Below are positions 16,415-24,742 of a DNA stretch of 52,615 nucleotides, piece after piece. The notes under the pieces were generated by a model. It saw only the letters and a list, made by a program, of their open reading frames with translations. It had not been told where the DNA came from and did no database searches. This stretch comes from Clostridiales bacterium (lineage in GTDB: Bacteria; Bacillota; Clostridia; Christensenellales; Aristaeellaceae): the NCBI GenBank assembly GCA_015056315.1, contig SVGN01000017.1, forward strand, positions 1 to 52,615, read 5' to 3'. A program made the position numbers and the translations under genes. Position 1 is the stretch's first letter, and every line of letters starts with the position of its first letter.

Positions 16415-17239
16415 TTACAGCTTGGCAATGACGCCATCCACCAGCGCACGGAAGGTATCGCGTACGCGCATGCCGGTCTCCATCACCTCGATGTGGCTCA
16501 GGGGCTGATCCAGGATGCCCGCAGCCATGTTGGTGATGCAGCTGATGCCCAGCACCTTGATGCCGCTGTGGCGGGCCACGATGGTCTCCGGCACGGTGGA
16601 CATGCCCACCGCATCGGCACCCAGGATGCGGGTCATGCGGATCTCGGCAGGGGTCTCGTAGGTGGGGCCGTTGAGCCAGCAGTACACGCCGTGCTTCAGC
16701 TCCAGCCCCAGGCCCTCGGCCACCTCACGGGCCAGCTTCTGCAGCTTGCGGTCGTAAGCGTGGGTCATATCGGGGAAACGCACGCCGAAATCGCCCAAGT
16801 TGGGGCCGGTGAGCGGGTTCTTGCCGGACAGGTTGATAAAATCGTCGATGAGCATCAGGTCGCCGGGGGTAAAGGTCTCGTCGACGCCGCCTGCGGCATT
16901 GGTCACGATCAGGGTCTCAACGCCCAGCAGCTTCATGACACGGATGGGCAGGGTAACATCCTCCATGCTGTAGCCCTCGTAGGAGTGGAAGCGGCCCTGC
17001 ATCATGCACACGCGCTTGCCGTGAAGGGTGCCGCAGCACCAGCGGCCCTCATGGCCGGGGGCGGTGGATACCGGGAAACCGGGGATGTCTTCGTAAGAAA
17101 CGCTGGTGGCATCATCCAGAGCGTTTACATACTCGCCCAGGCCGCTGCCCAGGATGACGCCGATCTCAGCCTCGCCGCAACGCTCGCGGATCATATCCGC
17201 CGCCGCATGGATCTTGTTCATGTAAGCTTCTACACTCAT
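16415..17239 (-). CDS. punA: Purine-nucleoside phosphorylase (PNP-I)
   Basis: A 274-residue enzyme that splits inosine, guanosine and deoxy forms with phosphate into base and (deoxy)ribose-1-phosphate. Family motifs are clear: GVILGSGLGEY near residue 25, GHEGRWCCG (phosphate-binding His), GRFHSYEGYS, TNAAGG and NGPTYETPAEIRM with the purine-binding Glu, then GMSTVPE. Length equals the trimeric low-mass class. It lies 71 bp downstream of deoB, whose product consumes the pentose-1-phosphate released here. Confidence 0.95.
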   Translation of the reverse strand: MSVEAYMNKIHAAADMIRERCGEAEIGVILGSGLGEYVNALDDATSVSYEDIPGFPVSTAPGHEGRWCCGTLHGKRVCMMQGRFHSYEGYSMEDVTLPIRVMKLLGVETLIVTNAAGGVDETFTPGDLMLIDDFINLSGKNPLTGPNLGDFGVRFPDMTHAYDRKLQKLAREVAEGLGLELKHGVYCWLNGPTYETPAEIRMTRILGADAVGMSTVPETIVARHSGIKVLGISCITNMAAGILDQPLSHIEVMETGMRVRDTFRALVDGVIAKL

Positions 17240-17310
17240 GGTTCTTCTCTCCTTTGGAAAATCGATGATGATATGTTCGAGGGGTGCATGGCATAGCGCC
17301 CATGCCCGCC

Positions 17311-18477
17311 TTAAGACAACCTGTCCAGAAAGCTCTGTGCGCCGTAGCGCTCCGAGAGCCCGAAGTTCTCTGCGATGGTGGCGGCGATATCCGCATAGGT
17401 AGTGCGGGTGCCGATGCTGCTGCGGCCCTGCATCTCCTTGCTCCAGCAGAGGATGGGGATGTACTCCCGGGTATGGTCGGTGCCGGTGTGTACGGGATCG
17501 CAGCCGTGGTCGGCGGTGATGATGAGCAGATCCTCCTCGCTCATGGCGGCCTTGATCTCCTCAAGGCGCTGATCGAAGTAGCGCAGCGCCTCAGCGTAGC
17601 CCTTTACATCCCGGCGGTGGCCGTAGGCGGAATCGAAATCCACCAGATTTACGAACAGAAGGCCGGTAAAATCCTCCCGCATGGCCTCCAGCGTGGCATC
17701 GATGCAGGCCGGGTTGCCTGCGGCATGGTTGCTCTTGGCAAGACCGCGCATGCAGAAGATATCCTCGATCTTACCAATGCCCATGGTAAAAAGGCCTTTC
17801 TCTGCCATGGCATCCAAAAGGGTGGGTGCAATGGGCTCCAGAGAGAAATCCCGCCGGTTGCCGGTGCGGGTAAAGCCGCCCTTTTGCTTGCCCACAAAGG
17901 GCCGGGCGATCACACGGCCCACGGCATGGTCGCCGGTGAGGATGTTGCGTGCCTTCTCGCACATCTCGTAGAGCTTCTGCGGGGGGTACAGCTCCTCGTG
18001 GCAGGCGATCTGGAATACACTGTCGCCGGAGGTGTACACGATGGGGTAGCCGGTGCGGATGTGCTCCTCGCCCAGCTCATCCAGTATGGCGGTGCCGCTG
18101 GCGGGGCGGTTGCACAGTGTTTTGGTACCGATGGCGGCCTCAAAGGCATCCATCACCTCGGGCGGGAAGCCCTCCGGGTACAGCGGGAAGGGCTTGGGCA
18201 GGCGGATGCCCATCAGCTCCCAGTGGCCGGTGGTGGTATCCTTGCCCGCAGAAGCCTCCATGGCTCTGCCGTATACGCCCTCGCCGTCGGTGGGCACGGG
18301 GTAGCCCATGCCGTCGATGCAGCCAAGGCCCATTTTCTCCAGATTGGGCAGGGCAGGCTTTTCCAGCTGATAAATATGGCCAAGGGTATCGGCGCCTGCA
18401 TCACCGTAGGCAGCGGCATCCGGCAGGGCACCGCAGCCTACGCTGTCCAGTACGATCAGGATCACTCTTTTTTTCAA
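17311..18477 (-). CDS. deoB: Phosphopentomutase DeoB
   Basis: A 388-residue alkaline-phosphatase-superfamily mutase converting (deoxy)ribose-1-phosphate to the 5-phosphate. It has the N-terminal metal motif VLDSVGCGALPDA, GADTLGHI, and the C-terminal TADHGCDP and THTREYIP-like metal ligands. The start is a TTG (18475-18477), chosen because TAAGGAGG lies 10 bp upstream and the first codons give the canonical N-terminus MKKRVILIVLDS; no ATG is available at a suitable place. With punA it forms a nucleoside catabolism pair. Confidence 0.95.
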   Translation of the reverse strand: MKKRVILIVLDSVGCGALPDAAAYGDAGADTLGHIYQLEKPALPNLEKMGLGCIDGMGYPVPTDGEGVYGRAMEASAGKDTTTGHWELMGIRLPKPFPLYPEGFPPEVMDAFEAAIGTKTLCNRPASGTAILDELGEEHIRTGYPIVYTSGDSVFQIACHEELYPPQKLYEMCEKARNILTGDHAVGRVIARPFVGKQKGGFTRTGNRRDFSLEPIAPTLLDAMAEKGLFTMGIGKIEDIFCMRGLAKSNHAAGNPACIDATLEAMREDFTGLLFVNLVDFDSAYGHRRDVKGYAEALRYFDQRLEEIKAAMSEEDLLIITADHGCDPVHTGTDHTREYIPILCWSKEMQGRSSIGTRTTYADIAATIAENFGLSERYGAQSFLDRLS

Positions 18478-18522
18478 GGGGCAACGACCTCCTTACGGTA
18501 ATGATTCGTCAAAAGGGAGGAA

Positions 18523-18993
18523 TTATCCTTCCGGGTCGCGCTTGCGGTTTTCCTTGCGGCGCTGCCCGGCAGCATAATCCATTTGCTCCTGCTGGCTGAT
18601 GGGCTTTAGCCTGGGCACACGGGTGGGCTTACCATCCTCGTCCAAAGCCACCATGGTCAAAAAAGCGCGGTTGACCAGCGCCCGGTGGCTGTTGCGCTCC
18701 GGCCGCTCCACAAAGGTCTCCACGCAGACCTCCATGCTGGTGTTGCCCACATAGGTCACCCGCCCGCACAGGGTAACGATATCGTTCAGGTTGGCGGGCT
18801 TCAGAAAGGAGAGGTGATCCACCGCTGCGGTGAGCACCTCCCGGTCGGAATGCCTGCGGGCCACCACGGCGGCTACCACATCGATCCACTGCATCAGCAG
18901 CCCGCCAAACAGGCGGAAGCTGGAGTTTACATCGCCCGGCATAACGATATGCACCTGCTCGGTGCGGCTCTGGGCTACGGTCTTTTCCTGCAT
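18523..18993 (-). CDS. Acyl-CoA thioesterase (hot-dog fold, YciA/BACH-like)
   Basis: A 156-residue hot-dog thioesterase. The segment VMPGDVNSSFRLFGGLLMQW followed by IDVVAAVVA carries the family Asp (near residue 38), and SFLKPANLNDIVTL plus VNRAFLTMVALD complete the fold. Such enzymes hydrolyse acyl-CoA in the cytoplasm. Its ATG shares a base with the TAA of the upstream glycosyltransferase-like gene (TAATG), so translation is coupled. deoB follows after 45 bp. A link between acyl-CoA hydrolysis and its neighbours is not obvious. Confidence 0.88.
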   Translation of the reverse strand: MQEKTVAQSRTEQVHIVMPGDVNSSFRLFGGLLMQWIDVVAAVVARRHSDREVLTAAVDHLSFLKPANLNDIVTLCGRVTYVGNTSMEVCVETFVERPERNSHRALVNRAFLTMVALDEDGKPTRVPRLKPISQQEQMDYAAGQRRKENRKRDPEG

Positions 18994-20558
18994 TACAGCT
19001 CTACCTCCCTGCCATCCATCCGGATCTTTACGCTGTCTGCCTCCAGCACCTCCCCCGCCAGCCCCAGAAGGGCACGGTAGCGGGCATCCACCAAGCGGCG
19101 GTCCAATACCCAATGGAACAAAAGATGCTTCTTGGGCATGGGGTGCAGGGCGAACAGATCGCTGTAGTGGTCGTACAGGCGCTGGATGAGCGCCTCCTCA
19201 GTGGTGGAGCGACCCACCTCCACATCGAACTGGCTCATGCTCTCGCACTCCCGGCAGATGAGCCCCAGCCGGTGGGCGGGCGCTACGATGAAGGAGGGGT
19301 CGGGCTTGCCGTTCACCACCGCCAGATGGATGCGGTCATCCATCAGGGGCGAAAAATCGGGCAGCACATCCGGGCAGATGGGATAGTGCAGCATATCCAT
19401 GTTGATCCATGCCACATGGGTAAAGGTGGGGTTCTCGATGGCGGTCTTGCGCATCAGCAGCCATTTGCTGCGGCCCAGATGATCCTTGGGGGTCATTTTG
19501 CGGCGCAGATAATCTCTGGGCAGAACATTCCGCTCCGGGTAGCTGCGGGCATTGGGGCACAGGCCCCGCAGATAGCGCTCGCAGCTGCCGCCGGTGTACA
19601 GGGTAAGAGGCAGGTTCTTGAGCGCATTGAGGTAGGTGAAGCGCAGCATATATACCTCGTGGGGCTTGGAGGGCTTGGGCAGATCCACAAAGGCGGAGAT
19701 CAGGTGGGGCACATCGGGACGGTCTACCTTCTGCAACAGGTTGCGCAGCCCGCCCTTTACCGCCAGCCCCACCGGCAGCTTCTGGGCATAGCTCTCGGTG
19801 GCGTTGTACAGCCCCCAGGTATAGCGCAGCGACAGCGCCCCCGGCTCTGCGCACAGGCCGGAAAGCTGCTCGAACCGCTGCACCGTGGGGATGCGGAGCA
19901 GCTCTGCATCCGGGCGGCGGAACCAGCGCTTGGGCAGCGCCTTCTGGGGCCAGAGAACGGGCCTGTCCAGCGCATAGACGGGGATGCCCGCAATATGGGC
20001 CGCCAGGCTGAGCACCTCCCGGCGGCGGTCGATCTTCTTGAGCAGGCCCGTGCGCCCGAAAAGCAGCGCCGGGTCGGCTACCATGGTGCGCACCGGGGCG
20101 GCGCTGCAAACCAGCGGCAGCCCGCGGATGATCTGCACCAGCTCACCCTCCCGGGCCCCGAAGGCGGGCAGGTAGGCCTGGGGCTCCAGGCGTTCGCTGG
20201 CAGGGCCCATGCAGCCGGTGAGCAGCGCATCGTACTCCACCTTGGCAAAGCGGTTCTTCAGCTCCCGATCCCACATGGCGGAAAAATCGAATTCGGTAAA
20301 GAGGCTCAGAAAAAAGGCATCATCGCTGCCGATGGGGGCGTCCAGCCCCTCCTGACAGGTATAGAAGCTGAGAGCTGCAGTGGGCAGCTCGCTGTTTTCT
20401 TCTGTTTCTTCCAAGAGTGCCTCTTCAAAAGCGGCAGGCAGGGCAAAGCGCAGCGCCACAGGGCTCTGGGCCTGGTTGTAGGCCGCAAGCACCGTACGCC
20501 GTGCAGCCGCAGCATCCTCCAGCCCGCTGAGAATGATCAGCGTGCGCGATAGCGACAT
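18993..20558 (-). CDS. Large glycosyltransferase-like protein, function uncertain
   Basis: A 521-residue protein without signal peptide or membrane helix. The C-terminal third contains SKWLLMRKTAIENP followed by AWINMDMLHYPI, a pattern like the lysine-rich helix and W-x-D strand of HtrL/YibB-type glycosyltransferases; it also contains a DDAFFLSLFTEFDFSAMWD segment nearer the N-terminus that resembles an acceptor or nucleotide-sugar site. I do not recognise the whole protein. The start ATG follows AAAGGAGGTGC. It heads the operon with thioesterase, deoB and punA and is divergent from capF-capG, which supports a role in surface polysaccharide; this is inference. Confidence 0.6.
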   Translation of the reverse strand: MSLSRTLIILSGLEDAAAARRTVLAAYNQAQSPVALRFALPAAFEEALLEETEENSELPTAALSFYTCQEGLDAPIGSDDAFFLSLFTEFDFSAMWDRELKNRFAKVEYDALLTGCMGPASERLEPQAYLPAFGAREGELVQIIRGLPLVCSAAPVRTMVADPALLFGRTGLLKKIDRRREVLSLAAHIAGIPVYALDRPVLWPQKALPKRWFRRPDAELLRIPTVQRFEQLSGLCAEPGALSLRYTWGLYNATESYAQKLPVGLAVKGGLRNLLQKVDRPDVPHLISAFVDLPKPSKPHEVYMLRFTYLNALKNLPLTLYTGGSCERYLRGLCPNARSYPERNVLPRDYLRRKMTPKDHLGRSKWLLMRKTAIENPTFTHVAWINMDMLHYPICPDVLPDFSPLMDDRIHLAVVNGKPDPSFIVAPAHRLGLICRECESMSQFDVEVGRSTTEEALIQRLYDHYSDLFALHPMPKKHLLFHWVLDRRLVDARYRALLGLAGEVLEADSVKIRMDGREVEL

Positions 20559-20582
20559 ATGCCCGCACCTCCTTTTTTTACT

Positions 20583-20611
20583 ATTATAAAAGCTGATTCT
20601 TCCTCCGTCAA
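20583..20611 (-). promoter_or_regulatory. Promoter of the glycosyltransferase-thioesterase-deoB-punA operon
   Basis: On the reverse strand: TTGACG (20606-20611), 17-bp spacer, TATAAT (20583-20588). It is back-to-back with the capF promoter; the two -35 elements are 2 bp apart. Confidence 0.85.
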
Positions 20612-20613
20612 GA

Positions 20614-20642
20614 TTGACACCCCCTCCAACATCATGTAAGAT
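20614..20642 (+). promoter_or_regulatory. Promoter of capF-capG
   Basis: TTGACA (20614-20619), 17-bp spacer, TAAGAT (20637-20642). Confidence 0.85.
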
Positions 20643-20685
20643 GACAACAGCAGGAGATCTGTATTTTTCAAAGGAGGCGCATCCT

Positions 20686-21819
20686 TTGCACATTCTTGTT
20701 ACAGGCGCAAAAGGCTTCATTGGCCGGAACCTGATGATGGAGCTGGAGCAGCGTGCCCAAACCACCGGCGATGTGCTCTGCCCCATCGATCTGGATACCC
20801 CCGCCCGGCAGCTGGAGGAAGCCATCCGGCAGGCGGATTTTGTTTTTCATCTGGCCGGGGTGAACCGGCCCAGGGATCCCGCAGAATTCACCACCGGGAA
20901 CCGGGACTTTACCGTATCGCTGCTCAGCAGGCTGGAGGCCGCCAAGAAGCCCCCCGTGGTGCTGACCAGTTCCATCCAGGCGGCGCTGGAGAACCCCTAC
21001 GGCCAGAGCAAGCTGGCCGCCGAGGAGGCTCTGGCCGCCTACGGGCGGCGCACCGGCAGCGCCGTATTCCCCTACCGGCTGCCCAACGCCTTTGGCAAAT
21101 GGAGCCGCCCCAACTACAACAGCGCCATTGCCACCTTCTGCTCCAACCTGACCCGGGGCCTGCCCATCACCGTGAACGACCCGGCGGTGGAGCTGACCCT
21201 TGTGTATATCGACGACATCGTAGCAGAGTTCCTGCAGGCGCTGGACGGCTGTGCCAACCGGCAGGGCGAGTTCTGTGCCGTGGAGCCGGTGCACCGCATC
21301 CGGCTGGGCGATGTGGCCGAGCTGCTGCGCTCCTTCGGCGAGATGCGGAACCGGCTGGAGGCTCCCGACCAGAGCGACCCGTTTACCCGCAAGCTCTATG
21401 CCACCTACCTGAGCTTTCTGCCCCCTGATGATTTTGCCCGCACGCCGGTGATCCATTCCGACGAGCGGGGCTCCTTTACCGAGCTTCTGCACCTGGGCGG
21501 CCACGGGCAGGTGAGCCTGAACGTATCCAAGCCCCACATCACCAAGGGCGAGCACTGGCACCATACCAAGCACGAGAAATTCATCGTTGTACAGGGCGAG
21601 GGCATCATCCGCTTCCGCAAGCCCGGCGACAGTACGGTGATCAGCTACCGGGTGAGCGGCGATACCCGCACCGTGGTGGATATTCCCCCCGGGTACACCC
21701 ATAACATCGAAAACCTCGGCGATACCGATCTGCTCACCATCATGTGGGCCAACGAATGCTTTGATCCGGCGCACCCCGACACCTACCGCCTGCCGGTAGC
21801 GCCCGAAAGGAAGGATTGA
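20686..21819 (+). CDS. capF: CapF-like bifunctional UDP-sugar reductase/epimerase
   Basis: A 377-residue two-domain enzyme of UDP-N-acetyl-L-fucosamine synthesis. Residues 1-245 are an extended SDR with NAD(P)-binding GAKGFIG (7-13) and the YGQSK catalytic pair; residues about 255-377 are a cupin (KPHITKGEHWHHTKHEKFIV) with metal-binding His residues. In known CapF the cupin epimerises C3 and the SDR reduces C4. The start is TTG 20686, fixed by AAAGGAGG 8 bp upstream and by the N-terminus MHILVTGAKG. It is followed by capG 3 bp later. CapE, the first enzyme of the pathway, is not in the window. Confidence 0.9.
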   Translation: MHILVTGAKGFIGRNLMMELEQRAQTTGDVLCPIDLDTPARQLEEAIRQADFVFHLAGVNRPRDPAEFTTGNRDFTVSLLSRLEAAKKPPVVLTSSIQAALENPYGQSKLAAEEALAAYGRRTGSAVFPYRLPNAFGKWSRPNYNSAIATFCSNLTRGLPITVNDPAVELTLVYIDDIVAEFLQALDGCANRQGEFCAVEPVHRIRLGDVAELLRSFGEMRNRLEAPDQSDPFTRKLYATYLSFLPPDDFARTPVIHSDERGSFTELLHLGGHGQVSLNVSKPHITKGEHWHHTKHEKFIVVQGEGIIRFRKPGDSTVISYRVSGDTRTVVDIPPGYTHNIENLGDTDLLTIMWANECFDPAHPDTYRLPVAPERKD

Positions 21820-21822
21820 CCA

Positions 21823-22950
21823 ATGAGAAAGCTCAAACTGATGACCATCCTCGGCACGCGGCCGGAGATCATCCGCCTGTCGGCGGTGATGCGCTGCGCA
21901 GACCGCTACTTCGACCACATCGTGGTGCACACCGGGCAGAACTACGACCCCGCCCTCAACGAGATCTTCTTCAAGGAGCTGGAGCTGCGCGCCCCGGACT
22001 ACTATCTGGATGCGGTGGGCGCAGACCTGGGCGAGACCATGGGCAACATCATTGCCAAGAGCTACAAGGTGATCCGGGATGAAAAGCCCGATGCCCTGCT
22101 GGTGCTGGGCGATACCAACTCTGCGCTGGGGGCCATCTCCGCCAAGCGGCTCAAGGTGCCCATCTTCCACATGGAGGCAGGCAACCGCTGCTGGGACTGG
22201 AACGTGAGCGAGATGATCAACCGAAAGATCGTGGATCACATCAGCGATATCAACATGCCCTACACCGAAAACAGCCGCCGCTACCTGCTCTCTGAGGGCA
22301 TCGATGGCAAAACGATCTTTGTTACCGGCTCTCCCATGCGGGAGGTGCTGGAAGCTGCCATGCCCAGCATCGAAAAGAGCGATGTGCTGGAGCGCCTGGG
22401 GCTGGAGAAGGGCAAGTACATTCTGGTCTCGGCCCACCGGGAGGAAAACATCGACCTGGAGGAAAACTTCCTCTCGCTGATGAACGCCATCAACCATATG
22501 GCGGAGACCTATCAGGTGCCGGTCATCTACTCCACCCACCCCCGCAGCATGAAGTTCATCAAGCAGCGCAACTTCCGGTTCCACCCGCTGGTGCGCAGCC
22601 TGACCCCCTTCGGCTTTTTCGACTACAACCACCTGCAGATGAACAGCCTGGTGGTGCTCTCCGACAGCGGCACCCTCAGCGAGGAAAGCGCCATGCTGGG
22701 CTTCTGCGGGGTGCTGATCCGCACCTCCACGGAGCGGCCCGAGGTGCTGGATAAGGGCACCGTGGTGATCGGCGGCATTACCCAGGAGAGCGTGGAGCAG
22801 GCCACAGAGCTGGCCATTGCCATGCAGGCCGCCAACGAGCCCCGTGCCATGCCTCTTGACTATGCGGATACCAACGTGAGTGCCAAGGTGGTCAAGCTGA
22901 TCCAGAGCTATACGCCCATCGTAAACGAGACGGTATGGCTCAAACGGTGA
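21823..22950 (+). CDS. capG: UDP-N-acetylglucosamine 2-epimerase family protein, CapG/FnlC-like
   Basis: A 375-residue WecB-family nucleotide-sugar 2-epimerase. The segments TILGTRPEIIRLSAV, HTGQNYDP, HMEAGNRCWDWN and SDSGTLSEES are family motifs. The ending EMINRKIVDHISDINMPYTE after HMEAGNRCWDWN is typical of the CapG/FnlC branch that makes UDP-L-FucNAc from the talo isomer produced by CapF, and the direct coupling to capF supports this over WecB. The product would feed a capsule or wall glycan. A terminator follows. Confidence 0.9.
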   Translation: MRKLKLMTILGTRPEIIRLSAVMRCADRYFDHIVVHTGQNYDPALNEIFFKELELRAPDYYLDAVGADLGETMGNIIAKSYKVIRDEKPDALLVLGDTNSALGAISAKRLKVPIFHMEAGNRCWDWNVSEMINRKIVDHISDINMPYTENSRRYLLSEGIDGKTIFVTGSPMREVLEAAMPSIEKSDVLERLGLEKGKYILVSAHREENIDLEENFLSLMNAINHMAETYQVPVIYSTHPRSMKFIKQRNFRFHPLVRSLTPFGFFDYNHLQMNSLVVLSDSGTLSEESAMLGFCGVLIRTSTERPEVLDKGTVVIGGITQESVEQATELAIAMQAANEPRAMPLDYADTNVSAKVVKLIQSYTPIVNETVWLKR

Positions 22951-22975
22951 TTGTCGGTTTCGGACACGGAAGGCG

Positions 22976-23003
22976 ACATTTCAAATTGGAAATGTGTTTT
23001 TTT
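22976..23003 (+). terminator. Terminator of capF-capG
   Basis: A 7-bp AT-rich stem (22976-22982 with 22989-22995) followed by G and seven T. Confidence 0.75.
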
Positions 23004-23015
23004 ACAGCATAAAGC

Positions 23016-23044
23016 ATGACAAACCATGCCCCGTATGCTATGAT
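23016..23044 (+). promoter_or_regulatory. Promoter of the first secreted paralogue
   Basis: ATGACA (23016-23021), 17-bp spacer, TATGAT (23039-23044), with TGC before the -10 (extended element). Confidence 0.7.
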
Positions 23045-23122
23045 GATGACTGTAAACAGAATGGCTCGAAACCAAACATGTTACACGCACCCTTTGCAAA
23101 CGACTTTCAAGGAGGAAAAACA

Positions 23123-24577
23123 ATGATCCGCAAGATTCTGGCTTCTGTTCTTTGCCTGATGCTGGCCCTTGCCCTGCCTCTGGGCGCTTTGGCCGCTACC
23201 GATGTTACCGTGCGCCTCATCCCCGGCGATGAGCTTACCCAGCAGGAACCCACCGTCGGTACTGCTCTCAACAGCCTGTTCGTGCACGTGGTCGGCGCCG
23301 ATGAGGGCGCTACCGTTGCGCTGGAGTCCGACAAGGGCGAGATCGTAAGCGCTGCCCTCGCCGGCAACGAGAACGGCATCTACGTTTCCAGCCCCCTCCT
23401 AGGCGACCGCACCCTGTACTTTACCATGGAAGATCTCCAGAACTTCATGGTCGAGACCATGAAGCAGCAGGGTGCCGGCGAGGAAGAGATCGCCCAGATC
23501 CAGCAGATGTTCGCCCAGATGGGTGCCCAGCCCGCTGCCGTGGCCCTGGAGAGCCAGGACATGGAAGCCATGATGAACGACCCCGCTCTGATGCAGCTGG
23601 TCACCGGCCTGGCCGATAAGATCGTTATCACCGAGGGCGAATTCACCGATGCCGCCCACGACCCCGCCACCACCCAGACCGTTGTTACCCTGACCGGCGA
23701 AGACCTGGCCCCGGTGTTCGACATGCAGATGGTCAAGGATATGTACGCCGACCTGGCCAAGACCAGCGGCATGGATCCCGAAGCCATGCTGAAGATGATC
23801 AAGGACATGATGACCCAGCTGGATGTGAAGTACGTCATTACCGTGCTGACCAACGAGGATGATCTGTGCGCCATGCAGATGGATATGACCATCGTCGGCG
23901 ATGCTACCGTCGAGGTGCCCGGCGAAAACGGCTCTGCCACCACCGAGAGCTTCTCTATCGACATGACCATGGATCTGGATGTGAACGCCCTCACCAAGGC
24001 TGAGGATGTTGTGAACGTAAACATCACCTGCAACATGGCCAACAAGGGCGATGCCGAGGGCGATCTGGAAAAGGCCGGCATCGTTGCCGACATCGTTGCC
24101 GACGACAACGCCGACACCGTTACCTTCGTGGGCTCCATGACCGTGGATGGCTACAAGAACGAAAAGCTGGACTTCCAGGGTGCCTTCGCCGAGGGCGAGG
24201 ATGATTCCCTGAACGGCTGGATCGCCATCCTGGCCGAGAACAGCCAGATTACCTTCCAGATCCAGGCCAAGGAAGAGGCCGATGTGACCAATGTGCTGGT
24301 CTCCCTGCTGGTGCGCGAGAACGCCACCGCCATCGTGGAGCCCACCTGGTCCGACAAGCCCCTCTTCTCCGTAGCCGTACAGGTGAAGGAAGTGGAGACC
24401 CCCGCTGCCCTGACCGCGCTGGCCTCCGCCACCCCCGAGACCTCCCTGCAGCTGCTGAAGATGACCGAGGCTGAGCTGGAGAGCGAGCTGGAAGCCATCA
24501 GCGGCGATGCCATCAGCGCTCTGATGGCCGGTCTTTCCAACCTGCCCGCCGAGCTGCTGAGCCTGATGATGGAGTAA
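23123..24577 (+). CDS. Secreted protein of unknown function, paralogue A
   Basis: A 484-residue exported protein: a basic start, a hydrophobic stretch and a cleavage site after ALA (residues 1-24). There is no lipobox Cys, so it is probably released or held in the wall. The mature protein is acidic, rich in Met (many in a 105-250 helical part) and beta-strand-like from 250 on. It shares several blocks with the next gene: an IPGDEL block near the N-terminus, DRTLYF, TEGEFTDAAHDPATT and a C-terminal block from FSVAVQV to PAELLSL. I recognise no enzyme motif. AAGGAGG precedes the ATG, and it has its own promoter and terminator. Codon use is strongly biased to C-ending codons, as in highly expressed genes. 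Confidence 0.8.
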   Translation: MIRKILASVLCLMLALALPLGALAATDVTVRLIPGDELTQQEPTVGTALNSLFVHVVGADEGATVALESDKGEIVSAALAGNENGIYVSSPLLGDRTLYFTMEDLQNFMVETMKQQGAGEEEIAQIQQMFAQMGAQPAAVALESQDMEAMMNDPALMQLVTGLADKIVITEGEFTDAAHDPATTQTVVTLTGEDLAPVFDMQMVKDMYADLAKTSGMDPEAMLKMIKDMMTQLDVKYVITVLTNEDDLCAMQMDMTIVGDATVEVPGENGSATTESFSIDMTMDLDVNALTKAEDVVNVNITCNMANKGDAEGDLEKAGIVADIVADDNADTVTFVGSMTVDGYKNEKLDFQGAFAEGEDDSLNGWIAILAENSQITFQIQAKEEADVTNVLVSLLVRENATAIVEPTWSDKPLFSVAVQVKEVETPAALTALASATPETSLQLLKMTEAELESELEAISGDAISALMAGLSNLPAELLSLMME

Positions 24578-24607
24578 GCCATTACCGCTACGGCATGAGT
24601 TGACACT

Positions 24608-24640
24608 GCCCCATCCCGCCTGTGCGGGATGGGGCTTTTT
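24608..24640 (+). terminator. Terminator between the two secreted paralogues
   Basis: A perfect 12-bp stem (24608-24619 with 24624-24635), 4-base loop, five T. Confidence 0.95.
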
Positions 24641-24660
24641 GCACCCGTTACAGGTAACCA

Positions 24661-24689
24661 TTGGCACTTGCCGCAGAAGATGGTATACT
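24661..24689 (+). promoter_or_regulatory. Promoter of the second secreted paralogue
   Basis: TTGGCA (24661-24666), 17-bp spacer, TATACT (24684-24689). Confidence 0.82.
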
Positions 24690-24742
24690 GTTACCAACGT
24701 AACCGAACACCCTCTATCCCCTTCAAGAGGAGGTACAAACCC

